A stretch of 55,619 nt of DNA, taken from a virus. Positions 13,534 through 21,228 of this stretch are shown piece after piece. The stretch is from IMG/VR virus record IMGVR_UViG_3300042305_001248, positions 1 to 55,619 of that record; one strand, 5' to 3'. Under the pieces are notes generated by a model. That model was not told the DNA's origin, made no database searches, and saw only the letters and a list, made by a program, of their open reading frames with translations. Every line of letters begins with the position of its first letter. The first letter of the stretch is position 1. Both the position numbers and the translations under genes were made by a program.

Positions 13534-13628
13534 CCGGAGCCCAGAGCGAGGTCCCGGAGTCCCCGACCCACCCCAAGACGGACCGGGGGGTGGGGTTGGG
13601 GCTCCTGCGGCCTCACTCTGGGCTCCGG
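13534..13628. other. Very long rod-like hairpin (structured RNA or cruciform)
   Basis: The outer arms CCGGAGCCCAGAG (13534-13546) and CTCTGGGCTCCGG (13616-13628) are perfect 13-bp complements. Pairing then continues inward: one mismatch; GAGG with CCTC; GGAG with CTCC; and the C-rich arm 13561-13574 with the G-rich arm 13587-13601 with one bulge. About 12 nt are left as a loop. Most of the 95 nt can pair. It ends 24 nt before the HNH start codon. There is no U-run, so it is not a classical terminator. Confidence 0.75.
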
Positions 13629-13651
13629 GAGGTAGAGAAGAGGCAGAGAAG

Positions 13652-14170
13652 ATGATCCGATCCTTGGAAGATCTCAGGTCGAGGACCACCCCTCTAGACG
13701 AGTGCTGGATCTGGTCCGGCGGACTCACCCAAAAAGGGTACGGCTTCTTCATCCGAGGAAGGAAGAAGCTCCGCGTCCACCGTCTAGCCCTGGAGCTGAC
13801 GGGGGTCCGCGTCACCTCCGAGGATCTCGTGCTGCACTCGTGCGATAGGCCAGCGTGCTGCAACCCCGCCCACCTGCGCGTGGGGACGCACGAGGACAAC
13901 GTCCGCGACGCGATGGATAGAAACCGCGTGGCGTGCGGCACTCGAAAGAAAAACGCGAAGCTCACCGACGAGCGAGTTCGCGTAGCGAGAGCCGACTACT
14001 CGCACGGTGCCACGGTCTCATCCCTGGCAAAAAGGTTCTCGGTGGACTACCGAACCATGAAAGACGTCGTCCTGGGACGCGCCTGGAAACACGTGAACGC
14101 CGAAGGGCTCAGCCCCTCGCGGGGTGAGCCCTTCTTGGCGGCTGCCGTCGATTCCAGCGACAGTAGCTAG
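13652..14170 (+). CDS. HNH homing-type endonuclease with C-terminal HTH
   Basis: The product is 172 aa from ATG 13652. The HNH core runs from KLRVHRLALEL (about 39-49) through VLHSCDRPAC (60-69) to CNPAHLRVGTHEDN (70-83), with the catalytic histidine in LHSCD and zinc cysteines around it. Residues 105-143 (DERVRVARADYSHGATVSSL, AKRFSVDYRTMKDVV) form a helix-turn-helix like that of free-standing phage homing endonucleases. It is on the opposite strand to nearly all other genes, which suggests insertion of a selfish element. Weak Shine-Dalgarno. Confidence 0.85.
   Translation: MIRSLEDLRSRTTPLDECWIWSGGLTQKGYGFFIRGRKKLRVHRLALELTGVRVTSEDLVLHSCDRPACCNPAHLRVGTHEDNVRDAMDRNRVACGTRKKNAKLTDERVRVARADYSHGATVSSLAKRFSVDYRTMKDVVLGRAWKHVNAEGLSPSRGEPFLAAAVDSSDSS
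14102..14134 (+). terminator. Strong hairpin near the end of the HNH gene
   Basis: Nine-base arms GAAGGGCTC (14102-14110) and GAGCCCTTC (14126-14134) pair, followed by A-T and four C-G pairs with one bulged G and a TCGC loop. It lies inside the last 25 codons of the HNH gene and is followed by only a weak T-rich tail (TTGG). It may limit transcription into the next gene or protect the mRNA 3' end. Confidence 0.45.
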
Positions 14171-14185
14171 ACATGATCCTGCACT

Positions 14186-14201
14186 ACCAGCGATCGCTGG
14201 T
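14186..14201. promoter_or_regulatory. 16-bp perfect palindrome ACCAGCGATCGCTGGT
   Basis: An uninterrupted 16-bp palindrome lies in the short gap between the HNH and methyltransferase-like genes. It contains GCGATCGC and a central GATC. It may be a dimer-binding site, a protein target or a methylation hotspot. Confidence 0.5.
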
Positions 14202-14271
14202 CAAGCAAGCCTCCCTCCCCTCTGGGCGAAGGGAAGAAACAGGCTACGAGGTAGCCAGCGAGGACGAGATA

Positions 14272-14849
14272 ATGATCGCAGCTCTCTACGTTGAGCGAGG
14301 AGGGGCCTACTACGACCTCCCCGAGATCGACCCCTGGGACGAGGCACGAGACGCTAGACGCTACGAGGGGCCGCATCCGGTCATCGCGCACCCTCCGTGC
14401 TCGACATGGTGCCGCCTCGCCGCGGTGAACGAGGCGCGATGGGGGCACCCAATCGGGAGCGACGGAGGCTGTTTCGAGGCGGCACTCTCGTCGGTGCGCC
14501 GCTGGGGCGGCGTCCTGGAGCATCCCGCGTACACCTACGCCTGGGGAGCCTTCGGCCTGCCGCGACCCGTGCGCGACGGCTGGCAGCAGCTCCTCGGCGA
14601 GCGAGCCTGGGTCACCGAGGTCTCCCAAAGCGCCTACGGACACGACGCGAGGAAGCGGACGTGGCTCCTCTACGTCGGAGAGCGGCCTCCGGAGTTGCTC
14701 GACTGGAGCGACCCGGAGGGCACCGCCTGGGTCGGGAACGACGGCTCTGCCGGCGCGAAGCGGCAGCTATCGAAGGCCGAAGCGAAGCGGACCCCCCCCC
14801 CTTCCGCGACCTCCTGGTCCGTCTCGCGAAGGGCGCTAGGCCCCGCTAG
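14272..14849 (+). CDS. Cytosine-5 DNA methyltransferase-like gene, frame broken at a C10 run
   Basis: The gene starts at ATG 14272 with GAGGACGA upstream. HPPCSTWC (40-47) resembles catalytic motif IV with Cys43, LEHPA (82-86) resembles motif VI (ENV-type), and YGHDARKRTWLLYVG (122-136) resembles motif VIII. A standard N-terminal motif I is not evident, so the enzyme may be degenerate. At 14792-14801 ten C residues occur; continuing in the same frame gives Pro/Arg-rich nonsense. A -1 shift gives PPPFRDLLVRLAKGARPR and a stop at 14847-14849, a family-like C-terminus. The intact product would be about 192 aa. A sequencing or replication indel and programmed slippage are both possible. Confidence 0.6.
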
Positions 14850-15204
14850 GACGGATCGAGGCGACCGCGTCCCTCCAGCGGTCCAGCTCCCGCTGCATCG
14901 AGGACATGCGCTCGTCGCAGTCCCGGCCCTGAGCCTCTAGCTCCCCTCGGAGCGACTCGACCCGCTGGAGGCAGTCGCGCTCGCGCTCGTCGGAGGCCGA
15001 GTAGAGCCGCTTGGCTTCGTCCAGGTCGCGTCGGGCGTGCGCGTAGGCGTCGAGGACCGTCTGGCTCCTATGAGCCTCCTGCTCGGCCGCTATACGCGCC
15101 GCGTCGGCCCTGCTCTTCGCCGTGGTGCGGATCGCGAAGCCAATCGCTCCTCCGAGCCCTCCGGAGGCGATGGTCGCGAGGATCAGGTCTACGGCTGCGC
15201 CCAT
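14836..15204 (-). CDS. i-spanin (Rz)-like membrane protein
   Basis: The product is 122 aa from ATG 15204. Residues 4-25 (AVDLILATIASGGLGGAIGF) form one N-terminal membrane helix. A long charged coiled coil follows (AHARRDLDEAKRLYSASDER; VESLRGELEAQGRDCDERMS). This is the topology of inner-membrane spanins, which act in fusion of the two membranes in Gram-negative hosts. It is the last lysis-region gene and converges with the plus-strand island (14-nt overlap). No embedded o-spanin was identified. Confidence 0.6.
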   Translation of the reverse strand: MGAAVDLILATIASGGLGGAIGFAIRTTAKSRADAARIAAEQEAHRSQTVLDAYAHARRDLDEAKRLYSASDERERDCLQRVESLRGELEAQGRDCDERMSSMQRELDRWRDAVASIRPSGA

Positions 15205-15211
15205 AGGGGTC

Positions 15212-15838
15212 TCACTCCGGGGTGACGTCGGCGTTCTCGACGTCGGCGAGAGGTTCAAGCTGGCTCGGTCGGGCGTAGAAGTCGTTCGACGTCCCACCGC
15301 AGTCTACGTCGAGGAGGCCGAGGCGCGTCGCTCGGGCGCGGTCCATGGTCCCGCCCCAGTCGTGGACCGGACCGTCGCAGAGGCCCCACTCGTCTACGTC
15401 GTCCAGGCGCCAGGAGACGACCTCGCGGGCGCGTTCGAGGACGGCGAGCCAGCGGGCGCGGTAGGAGACCCACGGAGGATGCGGCTCGACGCGAACGAGC
15501 CCGCCTCGGCCTGGGCGCGTGATCACGCGAGGCCACGAGTACGGCTCGCCGCCGTCCGCTCGGAGTCCTGCGACCCAGGGGCGCAGGCGCGAGGGCTCCA
15601 TGCCGGTCGCTCTCGGCGAGTAGCTCCGGGCGAAGGTCTCGTAGCGCATCGCGTGGCGCTCCGCTCCTCGGAGGAGGACCTCGTGGATCGCGTAGCCGTC
15701 GCCGGTATCCCAGCACTCCCAACCGGCCTCGGAGACGCAGATGCGGGCGAGGAGGAGCGCGTCGGTCGCGAGGTCGGCGCGAGCGGAGGAGGCCCAGGCG
15801 AGGAGCAGGGCGAGGAGGAGGGGAGCGAGTCGGGTCAT
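15212..15838 (-). CDS. Secreted cell-wall-hydrolase-like protein
   Basis: The product is 208 aa from ATG 15838 (ATGA overlap with the amidase stop). It has a clear Sec signal peptide (MTRLAPLLLALLLAWASSARA, cleavage after ARA). The mature start, LLLARICVSEAGWECWDTGD, resembles the catalytic-glutamate region of SleB/Hydrolase_2 enzymes (acidic residue in a small helix after L-A-R). Four cysteines could form disulfides in the periplasm. It may be a second lysin or accessory lysis factor. The family assignment is tentative. Confidence 0.55.
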   Translation of the reverse strand: MTRLAPLLLALLLAWASSARADLATDALLLARICVSEAGWECWDTGDGYAIHEVLLRGAERHAMRYETFARSYSPRATGMEPSRLRPWVAGLRADGGEPYSWPRVITRPGRGGLVRVEPHPPWVSYRARWLAVLERAREVVSWRLDDVDEWGLCDGPVHDWGGTMDRARATRLGLLDVDCGGTSNDFYARPSQLEPLADVENADVTPE

Positions 15839-16494
15839 AGCTGGACCCGATCGTAGCCCGCCGAGAGTAGGTGGCGCACGAGCTGGGTCCCCGCGTCCAC
15901 CTTCGTCGAGGAAGCGTTGAGGTGCTCGACGACGCCGCGGAAAGCCTTGAGCTTCGCGTCGGGGATTCGCGTCTCGACGGGACCGGAGAGGGTCGTCGGG
16001 ACTGCGCGAGGCATCCCGAGCGCGGCCTGGACCGCGTCGCAGAGCCAGAGCCACGAGTCGAGCTGCGCCTGCGTGAACGCGAGCTGCCGGATCATGCGTC
16101 CGTGGACGCGGTGCGAGACCTCTTCGCGCTCGCGGCCCTGGTCGGGCGGCAGGCCGCGGTTGACGACCTCTACGCCCCACGAGAAGTCGTTGACGGCTCC
16201 AGCGTGGAGGCACGTGACGGCGACGGGATCGGCGTACTGCCAGATCGCGCCGTCGTATCCGATCGTGAAGTGAACCGATAGGTTGCGCGAGACGAGGACG
16301 TCGTAGACGCGCTTTCCGTCGTCCGCGGCGCTCTTGATCCCGGCCTCGCCCCCGGTCCAATGGCCGACGCCGAGCGTGCATGGCTGACGTCTCACGCGGC
16401 AGCCCTTGTATGGCGGCGCGAAGGCGAGGCTGGTCGCGGTCCAGTCGAACACGCGCTCGGTACCTCGGATCGGCTTCCCGGCGACGATCAGCAT
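15835..16494 (-). CDS. N-acetylmuramoyl-L-alanine amidase (Amidase_2), endolysin
   Basis: The product is 219 aa from ATG 16494 (TGATG overlap). It would hydrolyse the bond between N-acetylmuramic acid and L-alanine in peptidoglycan. GVGHWTGGE has His45, SVHFTIGYDGAIWQY has His75, and CLHAGAVNDFSWGVEVVNRG carries His97 and the family strand. No signal peptide is present, so release would need a holin or the adjacent secreted protein. The long upstream extension to 17112 overlaps the tail gene and is rejected. Confidence 0.85.
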   Translation of the reverse strand: MLIVAGKPIRGTERVFDWTATSLAFAPPYKGCRVRRQPCTLGVGHWTGGEAGIKSAADDGKRVYDVLVSRNLSVHFTIGYDGAIWQYADPVAVTCLHAGAVNDFSWGVEVVNRGLPPDQGREREEVSHRVHGRMIRQLAFTQAQLDSWLWLCDAVQAALGMPRAVPTTLSGPVETRIPDAKLKAFRGVVEHLNASSTKVDAGTQLVRHLLSAGYDRVQL

Positions 16495-17939
16495 CAGCTC
16501 CTCCAGCCGATCAGCGAGGTCGTCAGGTCGATGTCGGCGACCGCGCCGGGATCGTTGATGACCTGGGCGCTCACCGTGACGAGGTCGCCGAGCTTCGCGA
16601 CGGGCCACTCGACGTCTACGGTGCCCGACATGGCGAGCGCCGCGAGCGTCTGGTTCTGCGTCGGGCCTGCGCCGGTCGCGCGAGCCTGGAAGCGGTAGAG
16701 GTTCACGAACGGAGGGGCGATGAAGACGTTCGAGGAGGCGACCTCGCAGCGGAGGATCGCCGTCGTCGCGTGCCGCGGGACGAACGTCGCGAGGTTGATG
16801 TTCCGCGTGATCACCGACGCGGCGAGGACGGAGCCCGAGTCGATGACGATCGAGAAGCCGCCCGCCAGCTCCAGCGGGGAGACGCCGCATCGGTCCGACT
16901 CGTCGGTCGCGATCCATCCGGTGTTCGCTGCGTTGCGTCGAAGGGCTCCGATGCAGATCGCGTTCGTCGTCGCGAGAGCGAACGGCGCGGGAGGCGTGAT
17001 CGCTGCCGAGGGAGTCGCGGTCCCGAGGACGGGAGGCGTCGCCGAGACGACGACGACGCCGCGCATCGAGAAGCCCTGGGCGCCCTGCGGAGCGAGCGCG
17101 AGGGCGCTCCACTCGGCGAGGTACAGGTAGTACCAGGAGCTGCCCGCGAAGACCGTCCCCGGCTCGATCACGACGCCCGAGGTCGCGTCGAAGACGCCCG
17201 TCGAGCCTCCGAGTCGAGCGCGGTCGTTGCTCGCCTCGGCGACGATGGAGACGTCATTCGAGACCACCGAAGGCGTCGAGGAGGTGAGGACCCGCTGCTG
17301 CTCGACCGTCGCCGTCGCAGGGAGCCCTCCCTCGACGACGTCGGGGAGCTGGCGGAGGTCCACGATGTTCAGCGGAGCGCCTCCGCCCGCGGGCCACTCG
17401 ACGCCAGCGAGCGGCACCCAATCGCCGCCGCTCGGAGCCGGGAGGTTCGCGCCGAGGCCCGCGACGAGCTGGAACGTGATCGACTGGAGCGTGATCTTCG
17501 TGACCAGCGTCGGAACGAAGACCTGGGTCGTCGGGTTGTAGACGTCTCGCACCTGGGTCGAGGCGACGAGCGGGACCATCTGCGCTTCGAGGAGGAACCA
17601 AGTGTTCGCGCCCGGAGTCGGGCCCGTGATCGTCGTCGCCGTGTCGAGCCGAGCGAGGCGGTAGGTCGAGTCGAGAGCGCCGGGGACGGGCGGCAGAGTC
17701 GCGCTCTGCTGCGCGAGCACGCCGAGGCCGACGACGACGTCCGCGCCGCTCGGGGTCACGCCGAGGCCCATGCAGATCGACCGCGTCGCGTCCGAGAACG
17801 GCTGCCCGAGCACGCGCCGCGAGAAGGTCCGCCGGAACAGCTCCGCGAGGACGCGAGCCTCCAGGCTCTGGAGGTCGTTGATGTCGCCGCTCGTCGCCCG
17901 TTCGAGCGTGTTCATCAGGAGGTTGTCGTTGCCGCTCAT
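16494..17939 (-). CDS. Terminal baseplate/tail-fibre-type virion protein
   Basis: The product is 481 aa from ATG 17939. It is Ala/Val/Thr-rich and beta-rich with no catalytic motif. The N-terminus (residues 1-60) is helical (LERATSGDINDLQSLEARVL) and may attach to the baseplate; the rest looks like repetitive beta structure. Its position directly after two baseplate J-like genes suggests a tail-fibre or baseplate-rim protein. No family was recognised. Confidence 0.6.
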   Translation of the reverse strand: MSGNDNLLMNTLERATSGDINDLQSLEARVLAELFRRTFSRRVLGQPFSDATRSICMGLGVTPSGADVVVGLGVLAQQSATLPPVPGALDSTYRLARLDTATTITGPTPGANTWFLLEAQMVPLVASTQVRDVYNPTTQVFVPTLVTKITLQSITFQLVAGLGANLPAPSGGDWVPLAGVEWPAGGGAPLNIVDLRQLPDVVEGGLPATATVEQQRVLTSSTPSVVSNDVSIVAEASNDRARLGGSTGVFDATSGVVIEPGTVFAGSSWYYLYLAEWSALALAPQGAQGFSMRGVVVVSATPPVLGTATPSAAITPPAPFALATTNAICIGALRRNAANTGWIATDESDRCGVSPLELAGGFSIVIDSGSVLAASVITRNINLATFVPRHATTAILRCEVASSNVFIAPPFVNLYRFQARATGAGPTQNQTLAALAMSGTVDVEWPVAKLGDLVTVSAQVINDPGAVADIDLTTSLIGWRS

Positions 17940-17954
17940 GTCGTCCTCAGAGTG

Positions 17955-19244
17955 TCAGAGGGTAGGGTCGCGCACCAGGAGCCAACCGATGCCCGCCGCT
18001 CGCGCAGCCTCGATCGCAGCGTAGAGCGGAGCGAGCCCCGCGTAGTAGGTCACCGGGAAGCCGTCGTAGGCGTTCAGCGCATCGCTCGCGTCGTAGGCGT
18101 TCTCGGGATACGGCGCGTCATAGGCGAAGCCGAACTCGCCCGCGTTCCCGAAGCTCACGAAGAGCACGAAGAACGTCGTCTCGGTCCCGTCGCCGACGTA
18201 GACGGGCGCTCCGGGCGAGAAGAGGTCGAAGGCGTCGTAGGGGTCGAAGTCGTAGACGAAGCCGCGCAGGCCCGAGAGGCAGTCTCGCGTCTCCGCGAAG
18301 CGAAAGCGGATCCCGAGCGGAGTCAGGATCCGGCTCGCGATGCGGAGGATCGCTCCGGGGCTCACGACGTCGTCGAGGTAGGAGAGCCGCAAACGAAGCG
18401 CGGCGTCGGTCTCCCCAGGCTGCCTGCCCGAGCGCCGCTCGTCCGCGATCGCGTCGAGCCAGCCGTGCCGCCCGCCCGAGAGCGCCGAGGGCTGCTCGAC
18501 CGTCAGCCCGAGGTCGGCGAACTCCTCGACCTCCGCCGTCAGCGAGTCGGGGAAGACGAGCGGAGCGCCGTCGAGGACCGCATAGCTCGTCGGCGAGCCC
18601 TGCGTCACCGAGAGGATGCGCCTCGGGACCGTGCCCCCGTTGATGCCGCCGACCAAGCGGACGTACTGGCCGATCATCGCCTCCGTGAGCCGGTCGGGCG
18701 TGCCCGAGTCCCGGAGCACGTTCCCGCCCTCGATCGTCGCCGTCACCGTCGCTCGTCCACGCGCCGCGAAGCGCGTCACGGTCTCGGGGAGGAGGTTTCC
18801 CTGGTAGCCCGCTCGGACGGCCTCCACGGGCACGGTAGCGGCTCCCAGGGCCCCTGCCGGGATGGTGACGTCCGCCGTCGAGCGGAGGCGGATCCCATCC
18901 GAGACGAGCCCGCCCGGAGAGACGACGTCGGCGACCCACTCCGTGCCCTGGGCGAGCGTGATCGAGCCCGTCGCCGGGGCCGCTCGCGTGACGAGGAGCG
19001 TGCCCGTCGCCCGTCGCTCCCCGGCCGACTCGGGAGCCGTCTGTGTCGAGTGCGGTCGCAGGTAGTACGCCTGCGTCGTGATGTTCGCCGCCGTCGCTAC
19101 TCGGGCGAGCTGCTCCGCCTGCTGGGCGACCGCGTCGAGACCCTGCCCGTCGCCCTCGGTCTCGATCGGCGCGGTGTATGCGCGAGGAAAGAGCGTGCGC
19201 CAGAGCGCGAGAAGCTCGTCCTTGGAGATGGGCTCGAACGCCAT
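17955..19244 (-). CDS. Baseplate J-like protein (second copy)
   Basis: The product is 429 aa from ATG 19244. Residues 60-300 follow the baseplate-J pattern: an AAGTLLVTRAAPATGSITLA-like repeat region, PVEAVRAGYQGNLLPETVTR near 145-165, and a charged acceptor loop near 280-300 (GETDAALRLRLSYLDDVVSP). A Tyr/Asp-rich C-terminal segment (YDFDPYDAFDLF; YPENAYDASDALNAYDGF) is unusual. With the paralogue upstream it should form part of the wedge around the central spike. Confidence 0.75.
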   Translation of the reverse strand: MAFEPISKDELLALWRTLFPRAYTAPIETEGDGQGLDAVAQQAEQLARVATAANITTQAYYLRPHSTQTAPESAGERRATGTLLVTRAAPATGSITLAQGTEWVADVVSPGGLVSDGIRLRSTADVTIPAGALGAATVPVEAVRAGYQGNLLPETVTRFAARGRATVTATIEGGNVLRDSGTPDRLTEAMIGQYVRLVGGINGGTVPRRILSVTQGSPTSYAVLDGAPLVFPDSLTAEVEEFADLGLTVEQPSALSGGRHGWLDAIADERRSGRQPGETDAALRLRLSYLDDVVSPGAILRIASRILTPLGIRFRFAETRDCLSGLRGFVYDFDPYDAFDLFSPGAPVYVGDGTETTFFVLFVSFGNAGEFGFAYDAPYPENAYDASDALNAYDGFPVTYYAGLAPLYAAIEAARAAGIGWLLVRDPTL

Positions 19245-19247
19245 GGA

Positions 19248-20372
19248 TCAGACCGCCGTCACGAGGTCCGTCCGCGTCCGCAGGATCTGCCCCGCGCTCG
19301 GGACGAGGTCGCCGATCGGGGTCACTACCGCGTCGTCGAGCACGATCACCCCAGGGACCGAGCGAGCGACCGAGAAGAGCAGGCTCACCGGCAGCGTCGC
19401 GTTCGGCGGGAGCGCGTTCACCGCCGAGACCGTCGCCGCCTGGACGCGAGCGAAGGCCGCGGTCGTATCGACGCCAGCGGCGAAGCGGAGGAGATACTGG
19501 ATCGGGACGAAGAGCGGGATCGAGCTGCTGACGTCCACGTAGACGCCCGCGGCGCGGTACTCCAGGAGCGCGGACTGGACCGCGAGGACGAGCGCGGCGT
19601 TCGCCTGCCCGAGCGCGTCCGCGACGTAGAGCGAGACGCGGCCGGTCGGGATGCCGAGCGAGTCTACCTCCTCGACCGCCGTCGCCTGCCGAACGCCAGG
19701 GACTGTCAGCGCGCCGAACTCAATCGCCGCGATCGTCCCTCGCCGAGCCTGCCGGAAGAAGTCCCGCGCCCGCGCTCGGAGCCTCGCGTCGGTCTCGACC
19801 TCGTCCCCGCCTGCGGTCGGCTCCGCGTTGAGCACGAGGAGGTTCGGGTCGCTCGGAGGATTGACGAAGGCGTTGATCGCCGCGGGCGCGACGTTGCCCG
19901 CGAGGCCCGCCTGCCGAGCGCGGATCGGGACCGAGACGGGTCCCGTCGAGCCAGCGAGGACCGTCGCGACGACGGTCGTCTCGAACTGAACGCCGCTGCC
20001 GGTCGTGAGCTGCGTCCCGATCGGGAGCGTGACGAGAGGCAGAGCGCCCGCGACTCGCGTGAGCTGCACCGTGCCGAGCGCAGGCGTCGCGCTCTTCCGG
20101 ACGATCGTCGGCGAGAAGCGGTCGCCCACGAGGCGATCGAGGTCCTCGCCCGTCGCGCCGTCGAGGAAGAGCGCGTTGATCCGGAGCGCGAGCTGCCGCG
20201 TGACCTCCTCGGCCATCGCCGAGGCCGAGGCGACGAGGACGTTGATGTCGCTCCCGTCCGTGTAGACCTGCGCCGCGTCGATGCGCTGCGCGGGAGGACG
20301 GGTCTCGGACCGCAGGAGGACCTCGTCCGCGCCGAGGCGGAAGAGGTCGGCTCTCGTAGGCAGATCGGGCAT
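19248..20372 (-). CDS. Baseplate J-like protein (gpJ/gp6/gp47 family)
   Basis: The product is 374 aa from ATG 20372. It contains the typical J-family run: GTVQLTRVAGALPLVTLPIG (about 100-119), PIRARQAGLAGNVAPAAINA (about 148-167), then GGDEVETDARLRARARDFF (about 188-206) and a C-terminal dimerisation-like domain. In contractile tails this protein forms the wedge that transmits the signal for sheath contraction. It is adjacent to the gp25-like gene, as in most myophages. Confidence 0.85.
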   Translation of the reverse strand: MPDLPTRADLFRLGADEVLLRSETRPPAQRIDAAQVYTDGSDINVLVASASAMAEEVTRQLALRINALFLDGATGEDLDRLVGDRFSPTIVRKSATPALGTVQLTRVAGALPLVTLPIGTQLTTGSGVQFETTVVATVLAGSTGPVSVPIRARQAGLAGNVAPAAINAFVNPPSDPNLLVLNAEPTAGGDEVETDARLRARARDFFRQARRGTIAAIEFGALTVPGVRQATAVEEVDSLGIPTGRVSLYVADALGQANAALVLAVQSALLEYRAAGVYVDVSSSIPLFVPIQYLLRFAAGVDTTAAFARVQAATVSAVNALPPNATLPVSLLFSVARSVPGVIVLDDAVVTPIGDLVPSAGQILRTRTDLVTAV

Positions 20373-20373
20373 G

Positions 20374-21228
20374 TCAGCCGCTCCTCACTCGCACGGGCAC
20401 CGTCAGCTCCTCCGTGAGCCCGTAGCGGTCCGTGACCTTCATCGTCAGGACGATCGTGTCGGTCGTACCGGCCGCGAGCTGCGCCGTGACGAGCGCCGTC
20501 GCGACGTCGGGCTCGCGGAGGATCTGCGCCTGCGCCTCGGCCTGGAGACGACGCAGAACGTCCGGACGGATCGTGCCCTTGAGCGTCAGGCCGAAGCCAT
20601 AGCTGGGCAAGTGGAAGAACTCGCCCTGCATCGTCGTCGCCCTGCGGAGGATCCGCTTCCGCAGGTAGCTCTCGCCGCGCTCTAGAGCGTAGTCGCCCTC
20701 GGGCGTGACCTGGAGCGTGCCGAGCGGCGTCGGGCGCACGCCCTGGGCGTCTTTGAGGAGCCAAGGGTTGTTGAGGTCCGCGGGCGTCTGCGCTGCGGGC
20801 GCGAAGGGCGAAGCGACTCGCGTCGGCGGGAACGTCTCGAAGACCGCGCCCGCGCAGAGGCTCACGATCGGGAGGCCGGTCAGGTCCTCGATCGTCGGGC
20901 TCGCGTGGATCTCGTACCGCGCAGGAGCCGAGAGCGGACCGTCGAAGAGCACGCGCACGGTCAGCGCATCGACGCGCTCGGTCCATTGCGCGAGGCGGAC
21001 CTCCGCGTCGTAGGGCTCCAGCACCGAGAGCGTCCAGTTTGCGGGGTTCCTCGCGTCGTAGACCGAGCCGGGGTCGAACATCCTCGGAGGCGCGGAGAAC
21101 GTCACCAGGACGGCGTTTAGCGCCTCCTGGACCGCCGAGACGACCGCGAGCGACGAGCCCGAGCCGAAGGGCGTCGAGCCGACGCCTCCCGATCCGAACG
21201 CGCCGCCGCATGTCGCGAAGGAGGTCAC
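20374..21228 (-). CDS. Baseplate wedge protein with C-terminal gp25/gpW-like domain
   Basis: The product is 284 aa from GTG 21228 (GTGA overlap). The first ~130 residues look like an Ig-like/beta domain (VQEALNAVLVTFSAPPRMFD). The C-terminal ~90 residues (EFFHLPSYGFGLTLKGTIRP, then LQAEAQAQILREPDVATA) match GPW/gp25-type wedge proteins, with the usual Glu-Pro near the end of the helix. A gp25-like domain fused behind an extra beta domain is longer than the ~110-150 aa family norm. Confidence 0.7.
   Translation of the reverse strand: MTSFATCGGAFGSGGVGSTPFGSGSSLAVVSAVQEALNAVLVTFSAPPRMFDPGSVYDARNPANWTLSVLEPYDAEVRLAQWTERVDALTVRVLFDGPLSAPARYEIHASPTIEDLTGLPIVSLCAGAVFETFPPTRVASPFAPAAQTPADLNNPWLLKDAQGVRPTPLGTLQVTPEGDYALERGESYLRKRILRRATTMQGEFFHLPSYGFGLTLKGTIRPDVLRRLQAEAQAQILREPDVATALVTAQLAAGTTDTIVLTMKVTDRYGLTEELTVPVRVRSG

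Larger units (their letters stand above)
13340..13651. other. Divergent intergenic region between left operon and plus-strand island
   Basis: This 312-bp gap has no convincing gene. From left to right it holds the 13339 leader with its hairpin (13356-13370), promoter A for leftward transcription (13382-13409), a T7 tract (13413-13419), a candidate rightward promoter (13443-13471), a small inverted repeat (13479-13496) and a very long rod-like hairpin (13534-13628). It is the only divergent switch region in the genome and a plausible origin or control region. Confidence 0.7.

Noticed and set aside
13534-13628. Interpretation of the long hairpin as an intrinsic terminator
   Set aside because: No U-run follows on either strand and it is upstream, not downstream, of the nearest genes.
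16380-20417. 1345-aa open frame on the plus strand
   Set aside because: It is Arg/Asp/Glu-rich with no domain and lies antisense to the baseplate J, gp25-like and tail genes. This is a typical GC-rich shadow frame.
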